Shown: positions 51,418-58,991 of the stretch, piece by piece
Layout: every line of letters starts with the position of its first letter
Position numbering within the stretch: the stretch's first letter is position 1
Origin: Pseudoalteromonas gelatinilytica
GTDB taxonomy: Bacteria > Pseudomonadota > Gammaproteobacteria > Enterobacterales > Alteromonadaceae
Assembly: GCF_001641615.1 (NCBI RefSeq)
Contig: NZ_LRRU01000020.1
Location: 454,525 to 518,524 of the forward strand
Direction: 5' to 3'
Length of the DNA stretch: 64,000 nt
Notes under the pieces: model-generated
Databases searched by the model: none
Told to the model about the DNA's origin: nothing
Seen by the model: only the letters and a program-made list of their open reading frames with translations
Program-made: the position numbers and the translations under genes

Positions 51418-51846
51418 TTAATCGAGATAGGTTTTGTTTGAGTGCATGTCTAAATAGCCATAACCACTAATTGTCTCGATTTGAGAAGGCAGGCCATAGA
51501 TAGGCTCTGAAACAGCTTGAATTGGAAAGTTTAGCTTTGGTAAATCAATTGTATTGGGTGTTGATATGCCAAACCAAAAGCTAACAGGTTCATCATCAAA
51601 AAACATACATGGTTGTGTGTACACAACTCCAGCTAAGCCAACCTTAATGTAACCCAAGAATTTATTGCCAATAGCATCAGTAAACAGGGATTTTACGAGT
51701 AAATGATTATTTGGGTTTAAGGTATCAGCTTCAGTTGCTGGTGTTACAATCGTTTCATCAACTGAATCATCCTTACAATACTTAAAAAGCCAAACAGCAT
51801 GTTCATTAAGATCTTGAACAGTAATTTCCCAACAAAATTTATCCAT
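51418..51846 (-). CDS. Hypothetical protein, 142 residues
   Basis: I do not recognise this soluble, acidic protein. It has W-E-I-T-V-Q-D-L-N near the N-terminus, N-K-F-L-G-Y-I-K-V-G-L-A-G-V-V-Y-T-Q-P-C-M-F-F-D and many aromatic residues, suggesting a compact beta-rich fold. No signal peptide or membrane helix is seen. It stands between the DUF695 gene and the acetyltransferase gene with gaps of about 100 bases on each side, so each may have its own promoter. Confidence 0.68.
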   Translation of the reverse strand: MDKFCWEITVQDLNEHAVWLFKYCKDDSVDETIVTPATEADTLNPNNHLLVKSLFTDAIGNKFLGYIKVGLAGVVYTQPCMFFDDEPVSFWFGISTPNTIDLPKLNFPIQAVSEPIYGLPSQIETISGYGYLDMHSNKTYLD

Positions 51847-51958
51847 GACTTCCCTTATCTACTCTAATGTCTATTCATTATTACACTGCAAGAACACTGA
51901 CACTTAAAGTTAGCAACAAACTATAACTACCTGATTTTATATAATTTTGAAATTGTTG

Positions 51959-52393
51959 TTACTTTTCTAGGTCATGGTAAACACTTGGATTCCAAATTTG
52001 CATAAACATCTCTGGATTTTCAATTGGTTGAAAACCATATTGCGTGTACAAACCATGCGCATCTCTTGTTGCCAATACCATACGCCTTAAGCCTTGAAGC
52101 TCGGGGTGAGAAACTATGCTTTCAACGAGCCACTTGCTCAAACCTTTGCCTCGATGACTCTCTACTATGAATACATCAGCAAGATAGGCAAATGTTGCTT
52201 TGTCTGTTATGAGGCGGGCAAAACCTATTTGATAATCATGGCTATCATAGACACCAAAACAAAATGAGTTTGAAATGGCTGTTTCTAGCGTCTGCCTTGG
52301 TATTCCTGACGCCCAATAGCTTTTTGAAATAAAACCGTAAATTACTTCAAAATCGAGGTCAGTTTTATCTGTGCTGATTTTATATCCTTGCAC
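51959..52393 (-). CDS. GNAT-family N-acetyltransferase
   Basis: This 144-residue protein has the acetyl-CoA motif of GNAT enzymes: V-F-I-V-E-S-H-R-G-K-G-L-S-K-W-L-V (R/Q-x-x-G-x-G/A form), preceded by F-A-Y-L-A-D and followed by M-V-L-A-T-R-D-A-H-G-L-Y-T-Q-Y-G-F, with the usual Y-x-x-x-G-F end. Substrate is unknown; similar proteins act on small molecules or protein ends. It is the first gene of the minus-strand island. Confidence 0.88.
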   Translation of the reverse strand: MQGYKISTDKTDLDFEVIYGFISKSYWASGIPRQTLETAISNSFCFGVYDSHDYQIGFARLITDKATFAYLADVFIVESHRGKGLSKWLVESIVSHPELQGLRRMVLATRDAHGLYTQYGFQPIENPEMFMQIWNPSVYHDLEK

Positions 52394-52667
52394 CAGAATT
52401 CCTTTGTGATGTTAACACCTGTTATTAAAGAGGTTTAGTTTTAACAAAGTTACTAACCGATTGCTACTGTTCAAACATTAAGGCTGTGCCCCTTTAACCT
52501 AACTACAATTTTAAACCATAAATTACAGACCCAAATAACATTTCTATGCATTAGTGACAGCATTTAACTTATAAACACTCGTCTAAGTAAATTTCACCTT
52601 TAAATAAATAATCAAATTCACTTGCTTGCTCTACACCCTAGTAAACTTCTGAGAATTGAGTAATTAC

Positions 52668-52715
52668 TCTATAGATTAAATTTCTTCATCTATCAGTTTT
52701 AATTTAATCGTTTGT
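52668..52715 (+). promoter_or_regulatory. Conserved upstream element, copy 2
   Basis: TCTATAGATTAAATTTCTTC at 52668-52687, then ATCTATCAG, with TCGTTTGT at 52708-52715, exactly 40 bases from the element start. ATAGAT and ATCTAT within it form an inverted repeat with an 11-base spacer. It starts 118 bases before the start codon. The rest of the 392-base gap from 52394 shows no ORF. Confidence 0.72.
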
Positions 52716-52785
52716 TTAGCTTATAGGAATATTTTAAAGTTCACTCGTTGGCAAGAAACACCAACTTATTCAGAGGAAAACTATC

Positions 52786-53205
52786 ATGTTAAAAACACTT
52801 GTAACCACTATTGCACTTAGCTCTTTATTAACTTGCTCAGCGATGGCAGTAGCCGATCAAGCTGATTATAAACTGATGGTTATTGAGCAAGCTCAAACTA
52901 ACGATAATGCAACAAGCCAATACGAAACTGCCTTCAACCGCTGTGCATTAAGCGTTAAAGAAAAGAATTTTTCAGAAGCGGAAAGCCTGTGTACACAAGC
53001 AATTTCACTTCTAAGTACAAGTAAAGTACCTGGTTACAAACGTCGCGAATTAACATCGTTTGCACTTAGTAACCGTGGTGTTGCACGCATCATGTCTGAA
53101 AACGATACAGCTGCACTTTCTGACTTTTATGAAGCAGTGCAAATTTCAAAAAATGAACTTGTTAATCACAACTTAAGCCGCGCAAAACAAAACTTAGCGC
53201 TGTAA
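52786..53205 (+). CDS. Exported TPR-like small protein, paralogue 2
   Basis: At 139 residues this is a near twin of the protein at 49225: the signal peptide (cleavage near AVA-DQ), Y-K-L-M-V-I-E, C-A-L-S-V-K-E-K-N-F-S-E-A-E-S-L-C and the stretch from R-R-E-L-T-S-F-A-L to F-Y-E-A-V-Q-I-S are conserved. The ribosome-binding AGAGGAAA lies at the same distance as in paralogue 1. Differences are mostly in the linker after the signal peptide, which suggests the helical part is under selection. Function is unknown. Confidence 0.85.
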   Translation: MLKTLVTTIALSSLLTCSAMAVADQADYKLMVIEQAQTNDNATSQYETAFNRCALSVKEKNFSEAESLCTQAISLLSTSKVPGYKRRELTSFALSNRGVARIMSENDTAALSDFYEAVQISKNELVNHNLSRAKQNLAL

Positions 53206-53231
53206 AAGTTCCCCCAACCAAATTGTTGTCG

Positions 53232-53270
53232 AAAGCCCGGTTCTTGTGTGTTCTGACCGGGCTTTTTTTT
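53232..53270 (+). terminator. Terminator after paralogue 2
   Basis: AAAGCCCGGT and ACCGGGCTTT form a 10-base stem with a 14-base loop, followed by a long T-run. Confidence 0.85.
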
Positions 53271-53286
53271 GCCTGTCATATTCTTA

Positions 53287-53334
53287 TCTATAAAATACTT
53301 TTCTTCACCTAACGAGTGCGAATATCTCGTTTGT
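53287..53334 (+). promoter_or_regulatory. Conserved upstream element, copy 3
   Basis: A diverged copy, TCTATAAAATACTTTTCTTC at 53287-53306, then ACCTAACGAG, with TCGTTTGT at 53327-53334, again 40 bases from the element start. It starts 115 bases before the start codon of the third paralogue. Confidence 0.6.
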
Positions 53335-53401
53335 CAGTTTTATACCCTGTTTTCTAACTTTATAGAGTAAGCATATTGCTTACGCTAACAAGGAGAAAAC
53401 A

Positions 53402-53866
53402 ATGTTTAAATTAAATTTTAAACCCTGCCTATGGTTAATATTATTTGTTTGTTCAAATTTTGTATTCGCCAACAACAACGACTTTAAACTCATGGTTGTT
53501 GACGATAACGCAAGCTCAAAAGCAATTATGCAAGGTAACTTTGCTAATTCTTTAGAGACGATGAACGATGCTAACAACTATATCGTGCCATTTAATCGTT
53601 GCGTTGTGAGTGTGAAACTAAAACAGTTTGATAAAGCTGATCAAGATTGCTCACAAGCAATCGCGATGCTAAAAAAGGTCAATGCTCCACATTATAAGCG
53701 TAATGAACTGACGTCTTATGCATTAAGTAATAGAGGCATTGCTCGACTAATGGCAAAAAATGATACGGCGGCCATTGCTGATTTTTATGAGGCTGTGCAG
53801 CTCAATAATAACGAGCTGGTGTCGTTTAACTTAAATCTCGCTAAACAGGAATTAAAATTGTGGTAA
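53402..53866 (+). CDS. Exported TPR-like small protein, paralogue 3
   Basis: This is the most divergent of the three, with 154 residues. The signal peptide (cleavage near FVFA-NN) and the linker differ, but C-V-V-S-V-K-L-K-Q-F-D-K-A-D-Q-D-C, the motif Y-K-R-N-E-L-T-S-Y-A-L-S-N-R-G-I-A-R and N-D-T-A-A-I-A-D-F-Y-E-A-V-Q align without gaps. Both cysteines are kept. AAGGAG precedes the start. It ends in W instead of the L of the other two. Confidence 0.82.
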   Translation: MFKLNFKPCLWLILFVCSNFVFANNNDFKLMVVDDNASSKAIMQGNFANSLETMNDANNYIVPFNRCVVSVKLKQFDKADQDCSQAIAMLKKVNAPHYKRNELTSYALSNRGIARLMAKNDTAAIADFYEAVQLNNNELVSFNLNLAKQELKLW

Positions 53867-53885
53867 TAAGTCATCAGGCTAAAAG

Positions 53886-53912
53886 AAAACCAGCCATGTC
53901 GGCTGGTTTTCT
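53886..53912. terminator. Bidirectional terminator between paralogue 3 and msrAB
   Basis: AAAACCAGCC-ATGTC-GGCTGGTTTT is a symmetrical stem ending in TTTT, between two convergent genes. Confidence 0.83.
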
Positions 53913-53927
53913 TACATCAATTACCTT

Positions 53928-55205
53928 TTAAGATTTATCTCTTGGCACAAAATCAAGCACGGTAGCATTAATGCAGTATCGGTCTTTACCTCTTGGCCCT
54001 TCACCTGGAAACAAATGCCCTAAGTGAATACCTGAGCTTTTTGATTTAAGCTCAATACGTTGCATGCCATAACTATTATCTTCATGCATAGTTACACTGT
54101 CTTTTATCGGATGAGTAAATGAAAGCCAGCCGGTGCCTGAATTAAATCGATCTCGGGTATCAAAAAGTGGCACTCCACTTAACTTATCAATAAAAATCCC
54201 ATCAGGTGTATTTTTAAAGATATCGTATTGTTTACAAAATGGACTATCTGTTCTGGCATGAAATGCCACTCTAAAGGCTTCACTGTCCCCCAGTTTAAAT
54301 GCACCTAAGGCTTTGTAAAATTCATCTCTACTAACATAACCTTGTCTCCCATACACTTCTTCGCCATTTTCAATAAATAAGAGTGTGGGTGTCGCCCATG
54401 TTGGGGTTTTAATTGTTAAACCATCGAGCTGATCAGCATGTCGAAACGTCATCGGAATTGTTCCCATGTACTCATTCGCGACGTCTTTTTTAAACTTTTC
54501 ACAATAAGGACAATAGCCTTTAGCATCAATCACCACAATTTGCTTGCCGGCCAATAAGGCTGTGTTATCAACCTGCTGTTTTTTTACTGGCGTGAATACA
54601 ACGCCCGTTGAATGATCCGGGCAATAACCATTAGGGTTTTTCTTTAAATAATCTTGATGGTAATCCTCTGCAGCATAAAACGCATCAAGTGGTTTTATCA
54701 CAGTTACAATCTTGCCATACCCTGCTGCCATTAATTTGCTTTGGTATTCACCTTTAAGTTTATTAGCAATCTCGAGTTGCTCGTTATTACTAACCAAAAT
54801 TGTTGAGCGGTATTGAGTACCAATATCATTACCTTGGCGATTTAGCTGTGTTGGATCATGATTTTCAAAATAATGCTTTAAAAGTGATTGTGTTGTTAAC
54901 TCGTTACTGTTGTATGTGACTTTAACAACTTCTGCATAATTGTTTTCATCAAAGCGTCGTGAGCTACGTGTTATATTCTTGTAGGTCGCTTTAAATCCAT
55001 GCCCATCGGCATAACCTGATACAGCATCTAACACGCCATCCAGTGCTTCGTATCGTTTTTCAGCTCCCCAAAAGCAACCAGAGCCAAGCACGATCGATTC
55101 AATATGCCCTGTTGCGTTATCTGGCATTGTGTCAGCTTTAATTTGGCTGGTGGTAAAAATGGCACTGCAAGTAAATAGTGTCAGTAACATCGACTTAATT
55201 GTCAT
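53928..55205 (-). CDS. Periplasmic MsrA-thioredoxin-MsrB fusion
   Basis: This 425-residue exported protein repairs both methionine sulfoxide forms. After the signal peptide (cleavage near IKA-DT) MsrA spans about 35-205, with catalytic Cys44 in G-S-G-C-F-W-G-A-E. A thioredoxin-like domain (about 218-300) has C-P-Y-C (Cys232, Cys235). MsrB (about 305-425) ends with catalytic Cys411 in R-Y-C-I-N. The usual recycling Cys in S-G-C-G-W is Thr here; a Cys in S-P-F-C near the start of MsrB may replace it. The zinc cysteines are absent. In Neisseria PilB the thioredoxin part comes first, so this order differs. AGAGGAAA precedes the start. Confidence 0.9.
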   Translation of the reverse strand: MTIKSMLLTLFTCSAIFTTSQIKADTMPDNATGHIESIVLGSGCFWGAEKRYEALDGVLDAVSGYADGHGFKATYKNITRSSRRFDENNYAEVVKVTYNSNELTTQSLLKHYFENHDPTQLNRQGNDIGTQYRSTILVSNNEQLEIANKLKGEYQSKLMAAGYGKIVTVIKPLDAFYAAEDYHQDYLKKNPNGYCPDHSTGVVFTPVKKQQVDNTALLAGKQIVVIDAKGYCPYCEKFKKDVANEYMGTIPMTFRHADQLDGLTIKTPTWATPTLLFIENGEEVYGRQGYVSRDEFYKALGAFKLGDSEAFRVAFHARTDSPFCKQYDIFKNTPDGIFIDKLSGVPLFDTRDRFNSGTGWLSFTHPIKDSVTMHEDNSYGMQRIELKSKSSGIHLGHLFPGEGPRGKDRYCINATVLDFVPRDKS

Positions 55206-55362
55206 ACTAATTTCCTCTTAAAAGCCTGTATTTAAAGGAGACCGAGCATAAGCATTAATAATTTCAGCTTAAACGCATGCAAACAGCTATTCACCGCTAA
55301 CAATTTAACTCTTAACCTTATTTACGGTAAAACACAGCTTTTTAACATTGGGATATTAAAAA

Positions 55363-56886
55363 ATGAAAATTGCACACAGCTTGTCTGCTATTGCATTAGG
55401 GTTAACACTTGCTACGCAAGTGAATGCCGCAGAGTTCACTTTTGCAAAGTCAATTAAGCCAAACGACTCCACCTTAGTTTTATTTTTAGACACTGAAAGT
55501 CAAGTTGCTAACTTTAATTATTTAAAGCCAGAAACCCAAACTCACCTAAATAAGGTCATTGAGTTCAGCGATTTTAAAGCTGGTTATGGCAAAACATTAG
55601 AAGTCATCGCTCCTAATGGCAGCGACCACCAGCGCATCTTACTTGTTGGCTTAGGAGAACAGCCAAAACTAGATGCAGCAAAAATGGCAAAACTCGGTGG
55701 TAATGTTCACGCAAAATTACAGTCTGCTAAACAAGCAACCGTAAGCCTCGATTTTTCAGAGCTAAAAGACAGCGCAATCAATGCTAAATACGCAGCTGAA
55801 TTTGCACATGGTGCGAATTTACGTGACCACCGTTTTGAGCAGTACAAAAAAGAACAAGATAGCCATGTTGTAAACTACACTGTCGACGTTGAAAATTTAG
55901 ACCAAGCAGTCAAAACCCATAAATTACTACAACACATTGAACAAGGCGTATTTTTAGCACGTGATTTAACCTCTGAAGTTGCAACAGAAATGACGCCTGC
56001 TGATTTTGCTAAAGCGGCAAAAGAACTTAAAAAGCTGGGTGTTAAAATTACTGTTTTAGAACCTAAGCAAATTAAAAAGCTAGGCATGGGTGCACTTGAA
56101 GCAGTTGGCCGTGGTAGCGAAGAAGGTTCACGTTTAGTTGTTGCACATTATCAAGGAAATAAAAACACCCCTATCGCATTAGTAGGTAAAGGTATTACGT
56201 TTGATTCAGGTGGCTACAGCCTTAAAACTGGTGCTTCAATTGCCCGCATGAAATCAGACATGGCAGGTGCAGCTGCAGTACTGGGTACAGTTAAAGCAAT
56301 GGCACTGGCTAAAGCCGACACAAACGTTGTTGCTGTCATGGGCATGGCTGCCAACATGGTATCGCAATTTGCTGTAGCGCCGGGTGATGTTGTAAGAACA
56401 GCAGAAGGTTTAAGTGTTGAGATTGTAAATACGGATGCCGAAGGCCGCTTAGTACTGAGTGATGCAATGTGGTATGCCCGCGACAAATTCAAACCAAGTA
56501 TTATGGTTGATGTTGCAACACTAACGGGTTCTAAGATTGGTGCTGTAGGTAATGACTATGCAGCAGTATTCTCAGCTGATGATACGCTTGTTGAGCAACT
56601 AACTGTTGCGGGTAAGCAAGTAAACGAAAACCTTTGGCGTTTACCGCTCGGTTACGAAGATGCATTAAAGTCTGATATTGCTGATCTTAAAAACATCGGT
56701 TCACATGGTCCAGGTGCAACCACAGCTGCAAGTTTCCTACAAAACTTTGCTGGTGACACGCGTTGGGTTCACATTGATATTGCTGGTAACGCGCTAAACT
56801 CAAAAGCGAAAGATGAACTTGCTGAAGGTGGTACAGGTTACGGCGTACGTTTATTGTCTAATTGGTTATTAAATAACGCAAATTAA
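55363..56886 (+). CDS. Exported leucyl aminopeptidase (M17)
   Basis: This 507-residue protein is a two-metal aminopeptidase releasing N-terminal residues from peptides. The C-terminal catalytic domain has G-K-G-I-T-F-D-S-G-G-Y-S-L-K (metal Lys and Asp), M-K-S-D-M-A-G-A-A and the signature N-T-D-A-E-G-R-L. Unlike cytoplasmic PepA it begins with a signal peptide (cleavage near VNA-AE), so it should act in the periplasm or outside. It stands alone, with a terminator after it. Confidence 0.93.
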   Translation: MKIAHSLSAIALGLTLATQVNAAEFTFAKSIKPNDSTLVLFLDTESQVANFNYLKPETQTHLNKVIEFSDFKAGYGKTLEVIAPNGSDHQRILLVGLGEQPKLDAAKMAKLGGNVHAKLQSAKQATVSLDFSELKDSAINAKYAAEFAHGANLRDHRFEQYKKEQDSHVVNYTVDVENLDQAVKTHKLLQHIEQGVFLARDLTSEVATEMTPADFAKAAKELKKLGVKITVLEPKQIKKLGMGALEAVGRGSEEGSRLVVAHYQGNKNTPIALVGKGITFDSGGYSLKTGASIARMKSDMAGAAAVLGTVKAMALAKADTNVVAVMGMAANMVSQFAVAPGDVVRTAEGLSVEIVNTDAEGRLVLSDAMWYARDKFKPSIMVDVATLTGSKIGAVGNDYAAVFSADDTLVEQLTVAGKQVNENLWRLPLGYEDALKSDIADLKNIGSHGPGATTAASFLQNFAGDTRWVHIDIAGNALNSKAKDELAEGGTGYGVRLLSNWLLNNAN

Positions 56887-56901
56887 CCAAGTTAGTCATC
56901 G

Positions 56902-56925
56902 GCCAAGCGGTTATAACCGCTTGGC
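56902..56925 (+). terminator. Hairpin after aminopeptidase gene
   Basis: GCCAAGCGGTTA and TAACCGCTTGGC form a perfect 24-base palindrome 16 bases after the stop; a T-rich stretch (GATTTTTTC) follows 7 bases later. Confidence 0.65.
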
Positions 56926-57027
56926 TATCTTGATTTTTTCTAATTAACGCTAAAGACGCATTTACATCATCAACATCCAGCCTATATGCTAATAAGCATC
57001 AAGGGATAATAATAAGATTGATACGCA

Positions 57028-57693
57028 ATGACGACCGATAGAACACCCAAGATTATGGCGCTCACGACACATAGCATCTTTTTTGATGCCTATGAAACAG
57101 GCAGCGACACACTAACAACCCAAAAGAAAATATGGGCTTTAGCACAGTACTGTCAAAGCAGTGATGACTTTGTTGATATAGTCCCCGCCAATAATAACTT
57201 AACGCTTTACCTTAAAGAGCCCGCCCAACTTGCTGGCTGGCTGCCACGGTTACTAGATCAATGGCATGAACTTAAAGCCAGTGACTTCAATTCGCGTCAT
57301 CATAAACTCGCGACACGTTATGGTGGTGAATATGGACCAGATATCGCTCATGTAGCTAAACATCATAATCTGTCTGTCGATGAAGTTGCTCAAATGCACA
57401 GTAGTGCCAAATACCATGTGTTGTTTCTTGGTTTCAAGCCCGGCTTTGCTTATTTAGACGGACTAAACCCACAATTATTTACCCCTCGTCATGCTGAACC
57501 AAGGCTCTCGGTTCCAAAAGGGTCTGTTGCTATTGGCGGCGAACAAACCGGCATTTACCCAGAAAGCTCTCCTGGTGGCTGGCAAATTATTGGTCATACA
57601 GATTTTCGCCTATTTGATATTAATGCAGCCTCGCCCTGTGCGATAGAACCCGGTGATACTTTGGAGTTTGTTATTCAGGAGGTGTTAAAATGA
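57028..57693 (+). CDS. pxpB: 5-oxoprolinase subunit PxpB
   Basis: PxpB (KipI family, carboxyltransferase domain 1) works with PxpC and PxpA to open 5-oxoproline to glutamate with ATP. The 221 residues show the family motifs V-R-Y-G-G-type (T-R-Y-G-G-E-Y-G-P-D), F-L-G-F-K-P-G-F-A-Y-L and S-V-A-I-G-G-E-Q-T-G-I-Y-P with S-P-G-G-W-Q-I-I-G. The start codon is unsure: ATG 57028 has no clear ribosome-binding sequence, and an in-frame ATG lies at 57055. Its stop overlaps pxpC by 4 bases. No pxpA is seen nearby. Confidence 0.88.
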   Translation: MTTDRTPKIMALTTHSIFFDAYETGSDTLTTQKKIWALAQYCQSSDDFVDIVPANNNLTLYLKEPAQLAGWLPRLLDQWHELKASDFNSRHHKLATRYGGEYGPDIAHVAKHHNLSVDEVAQMHSSAKYHVLFLGFKPGFAYLDGLNPQLFTPRHAEPRLSVPKGSVAIGGEQTGIYPESSPGGWQIIGHTDFRLFDINAASPCAIEPGDTLEFVIQEVLK

Positions 57694-58625
57694 TCACCAT
57701 CATCAAACCTGGCATGCAAATGTCTATACAAGATCAAGGCCGTACTGGTTCTCGCCATTTAGGTATTGGTCATTCTGGTTGCATTGACCCTTACGCGCAG
57801 ATTATTACAAACCGTTTAGTCGGCAATGATGATAACAACCCCGTTATTGAAATTACTTTAGGGCTTGCTGAAATTCAGTTCGATAACGATTACTACATCG
57901 CACTGCACGGCACAGATATGAAAGCCACCGTGAACGGCAATGCTGTTGAGCCTGGTTGGAGCTTCTACATCAAAAAAGGCGATGTACTAAAACTCAATGC
58001 TGCGCGCCATGGTTTTCGAAGTTACCTTGCTATTGGCGGGGACTGGCATTTACCAGACCCAATATTGAATTCTTACTCAACTGATATTTCAGCGGGATTT
58101 GGTGGCTTGACTGGTCAAGCTTTACAAGCTGGCGATAGTTTTGAGGTTACCCCTAAGTACAATACTAAAGTTGGCTTAGGCGCTATGCTACCGCCAAAGA
58201 GTACGCAAATACGTATTCATGCGGGACCTCATGCAGCACTGTTACCAAAAGACACTATCGTTAACTTTATTAATCATTCATGGCATGTATCGCCAAATAG
58301 TAACCGCATGGGCACAAGGCTATTAAGTGATGAATGCGACATTCGTCACACTGTTTCATTACCCTCTATGGCCGTTGCGCCGGGCTGTATTCAATTACCG
58401 CCAAATGGTGAACCCATCGTGTTATTAAATGATGCGCAAACGACAGGTGGTTACCCATTACTAGGCACAGTGATCGAAGCAGATCTTCGTCATTTTGCAC
58501 AATTAAAACCTGGAGACTTCTTGCACTTTAAGTTTGTCACACTTAAAGAGGCCCATGCAGCACAAGAAAAGCTCACTGCGCACTTAAATCAACTAGCGAT
58601 AGCACTAAACTATATTAACAAGTAA
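57690..58625 (+). CDS. pxpC: 5-oxoprolinase subunit PxpC
   Basis: This 311-residue KipA/biotin-dependent carboxyltransferase-like protein has the family marks M-S-I-Q-D-Q-G-R-T-G-S-R-H-L-G-I, A-I-G-G-D-W, S-P-N-S-N-R-M-G-T-R-L and the late segment L-N-D-A-Q-T-T-G-G-Y-P. It is coupled to pxpB by an ATGA overlap with a GGAGG ribosome-binding sequence inside pxpB. The third subunit, PxpA, must be coded elsewhere if the enzyme is complete. Confidence 0.9.
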   Translation: MITIIKPGMQMSIQDQGRTGSRHLGIGHSGCIDPYAQIITNRLVGNDDNNPVIEITLGLAEIQFDNDYYIALHGTDMKATVNGNAVEPGWSFYIKKGDVLKLNAARHGFRSYLAIGGDWHLPDPILNSYSTDISAGFGGLTGQALQAGDSFEVTPKYNTKVGLGAMLPPKSTQIRIHAGPHAALLPKDTIVNFINHSWHVSPNSNRMGTRLLSDECDIRHTVSLPSMAVAPGCIQLPPNGEPIVLLNDAQTTGGYPLLGTVIEADLRHFAQLKPGDFLHFKFVTLKEAHAAQEKLTAHLNQLAIALNYINK

Positions 58626-58647
58626 GCCTAAATACTTTTTAAAAATA

Positions 58648-58672
58648 GCGAGCAAAGAAAACCTTTGCTCGC
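58648..58672 (-). other. Hairpin after pxpC
   Basis: GCGAGCAAAG and CTTTGCTCGC form a perfect 10-base stem. The T-run expected for a terminator is on the minus strand only, yet no gene ends there on that strand; it may still slow plus-strand transcription. Confidence 0.5.
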
Positions 58673-58938
58673 GTTGCCTTCACCACTTGTCTATACATTT
58701 AAATAATAAAAAATTCACATAACCCTTTGCACCAAACTTGTGCAGTGTTGATAGTAATAATAGCCTTTGTTACGGGTTCTATATCAACCTATTTGTGTAA
58801 ATCAAGCATTTAAACTGCTCATGCTTTAAACAATTACCCCATACTGGTGCAAAGCCGCCGCTTAAGGTGCATATTTTATTCTTAATTAATTAAAAAACCT
58901 GTGTGACTTAGGTAATTATTTCTGTTAAAACAAACATT

Positions 58939-58966
58939 CGCAGTTATATAAATTCTGTTAACTGCG
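58939..58966. promoter_or_regulatory. Inverted repeat upstream of asnB
   Basis: CGCAGTTA and TAACTGCG are perfect 8-base arms with a 12-base spacer, 26 bases before the asnB start. The position fits an operator or a leader hairpin. The rest of the 366-base gap from 58626 is AT-rich and without ORF. Confidence 0.5.
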
Positions 58967-58991
58967 CACATATTTGGAATGAGGAGTCACT

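Noticed and set aside
49108..53334. Insertion-sequence ends as explanation for the repeated upstream element
   Set aside because: The three copies are all in the same direction at the same place relative to paralogous genes, with no transposase and no target duplication; shared promoter ancestry fits better.
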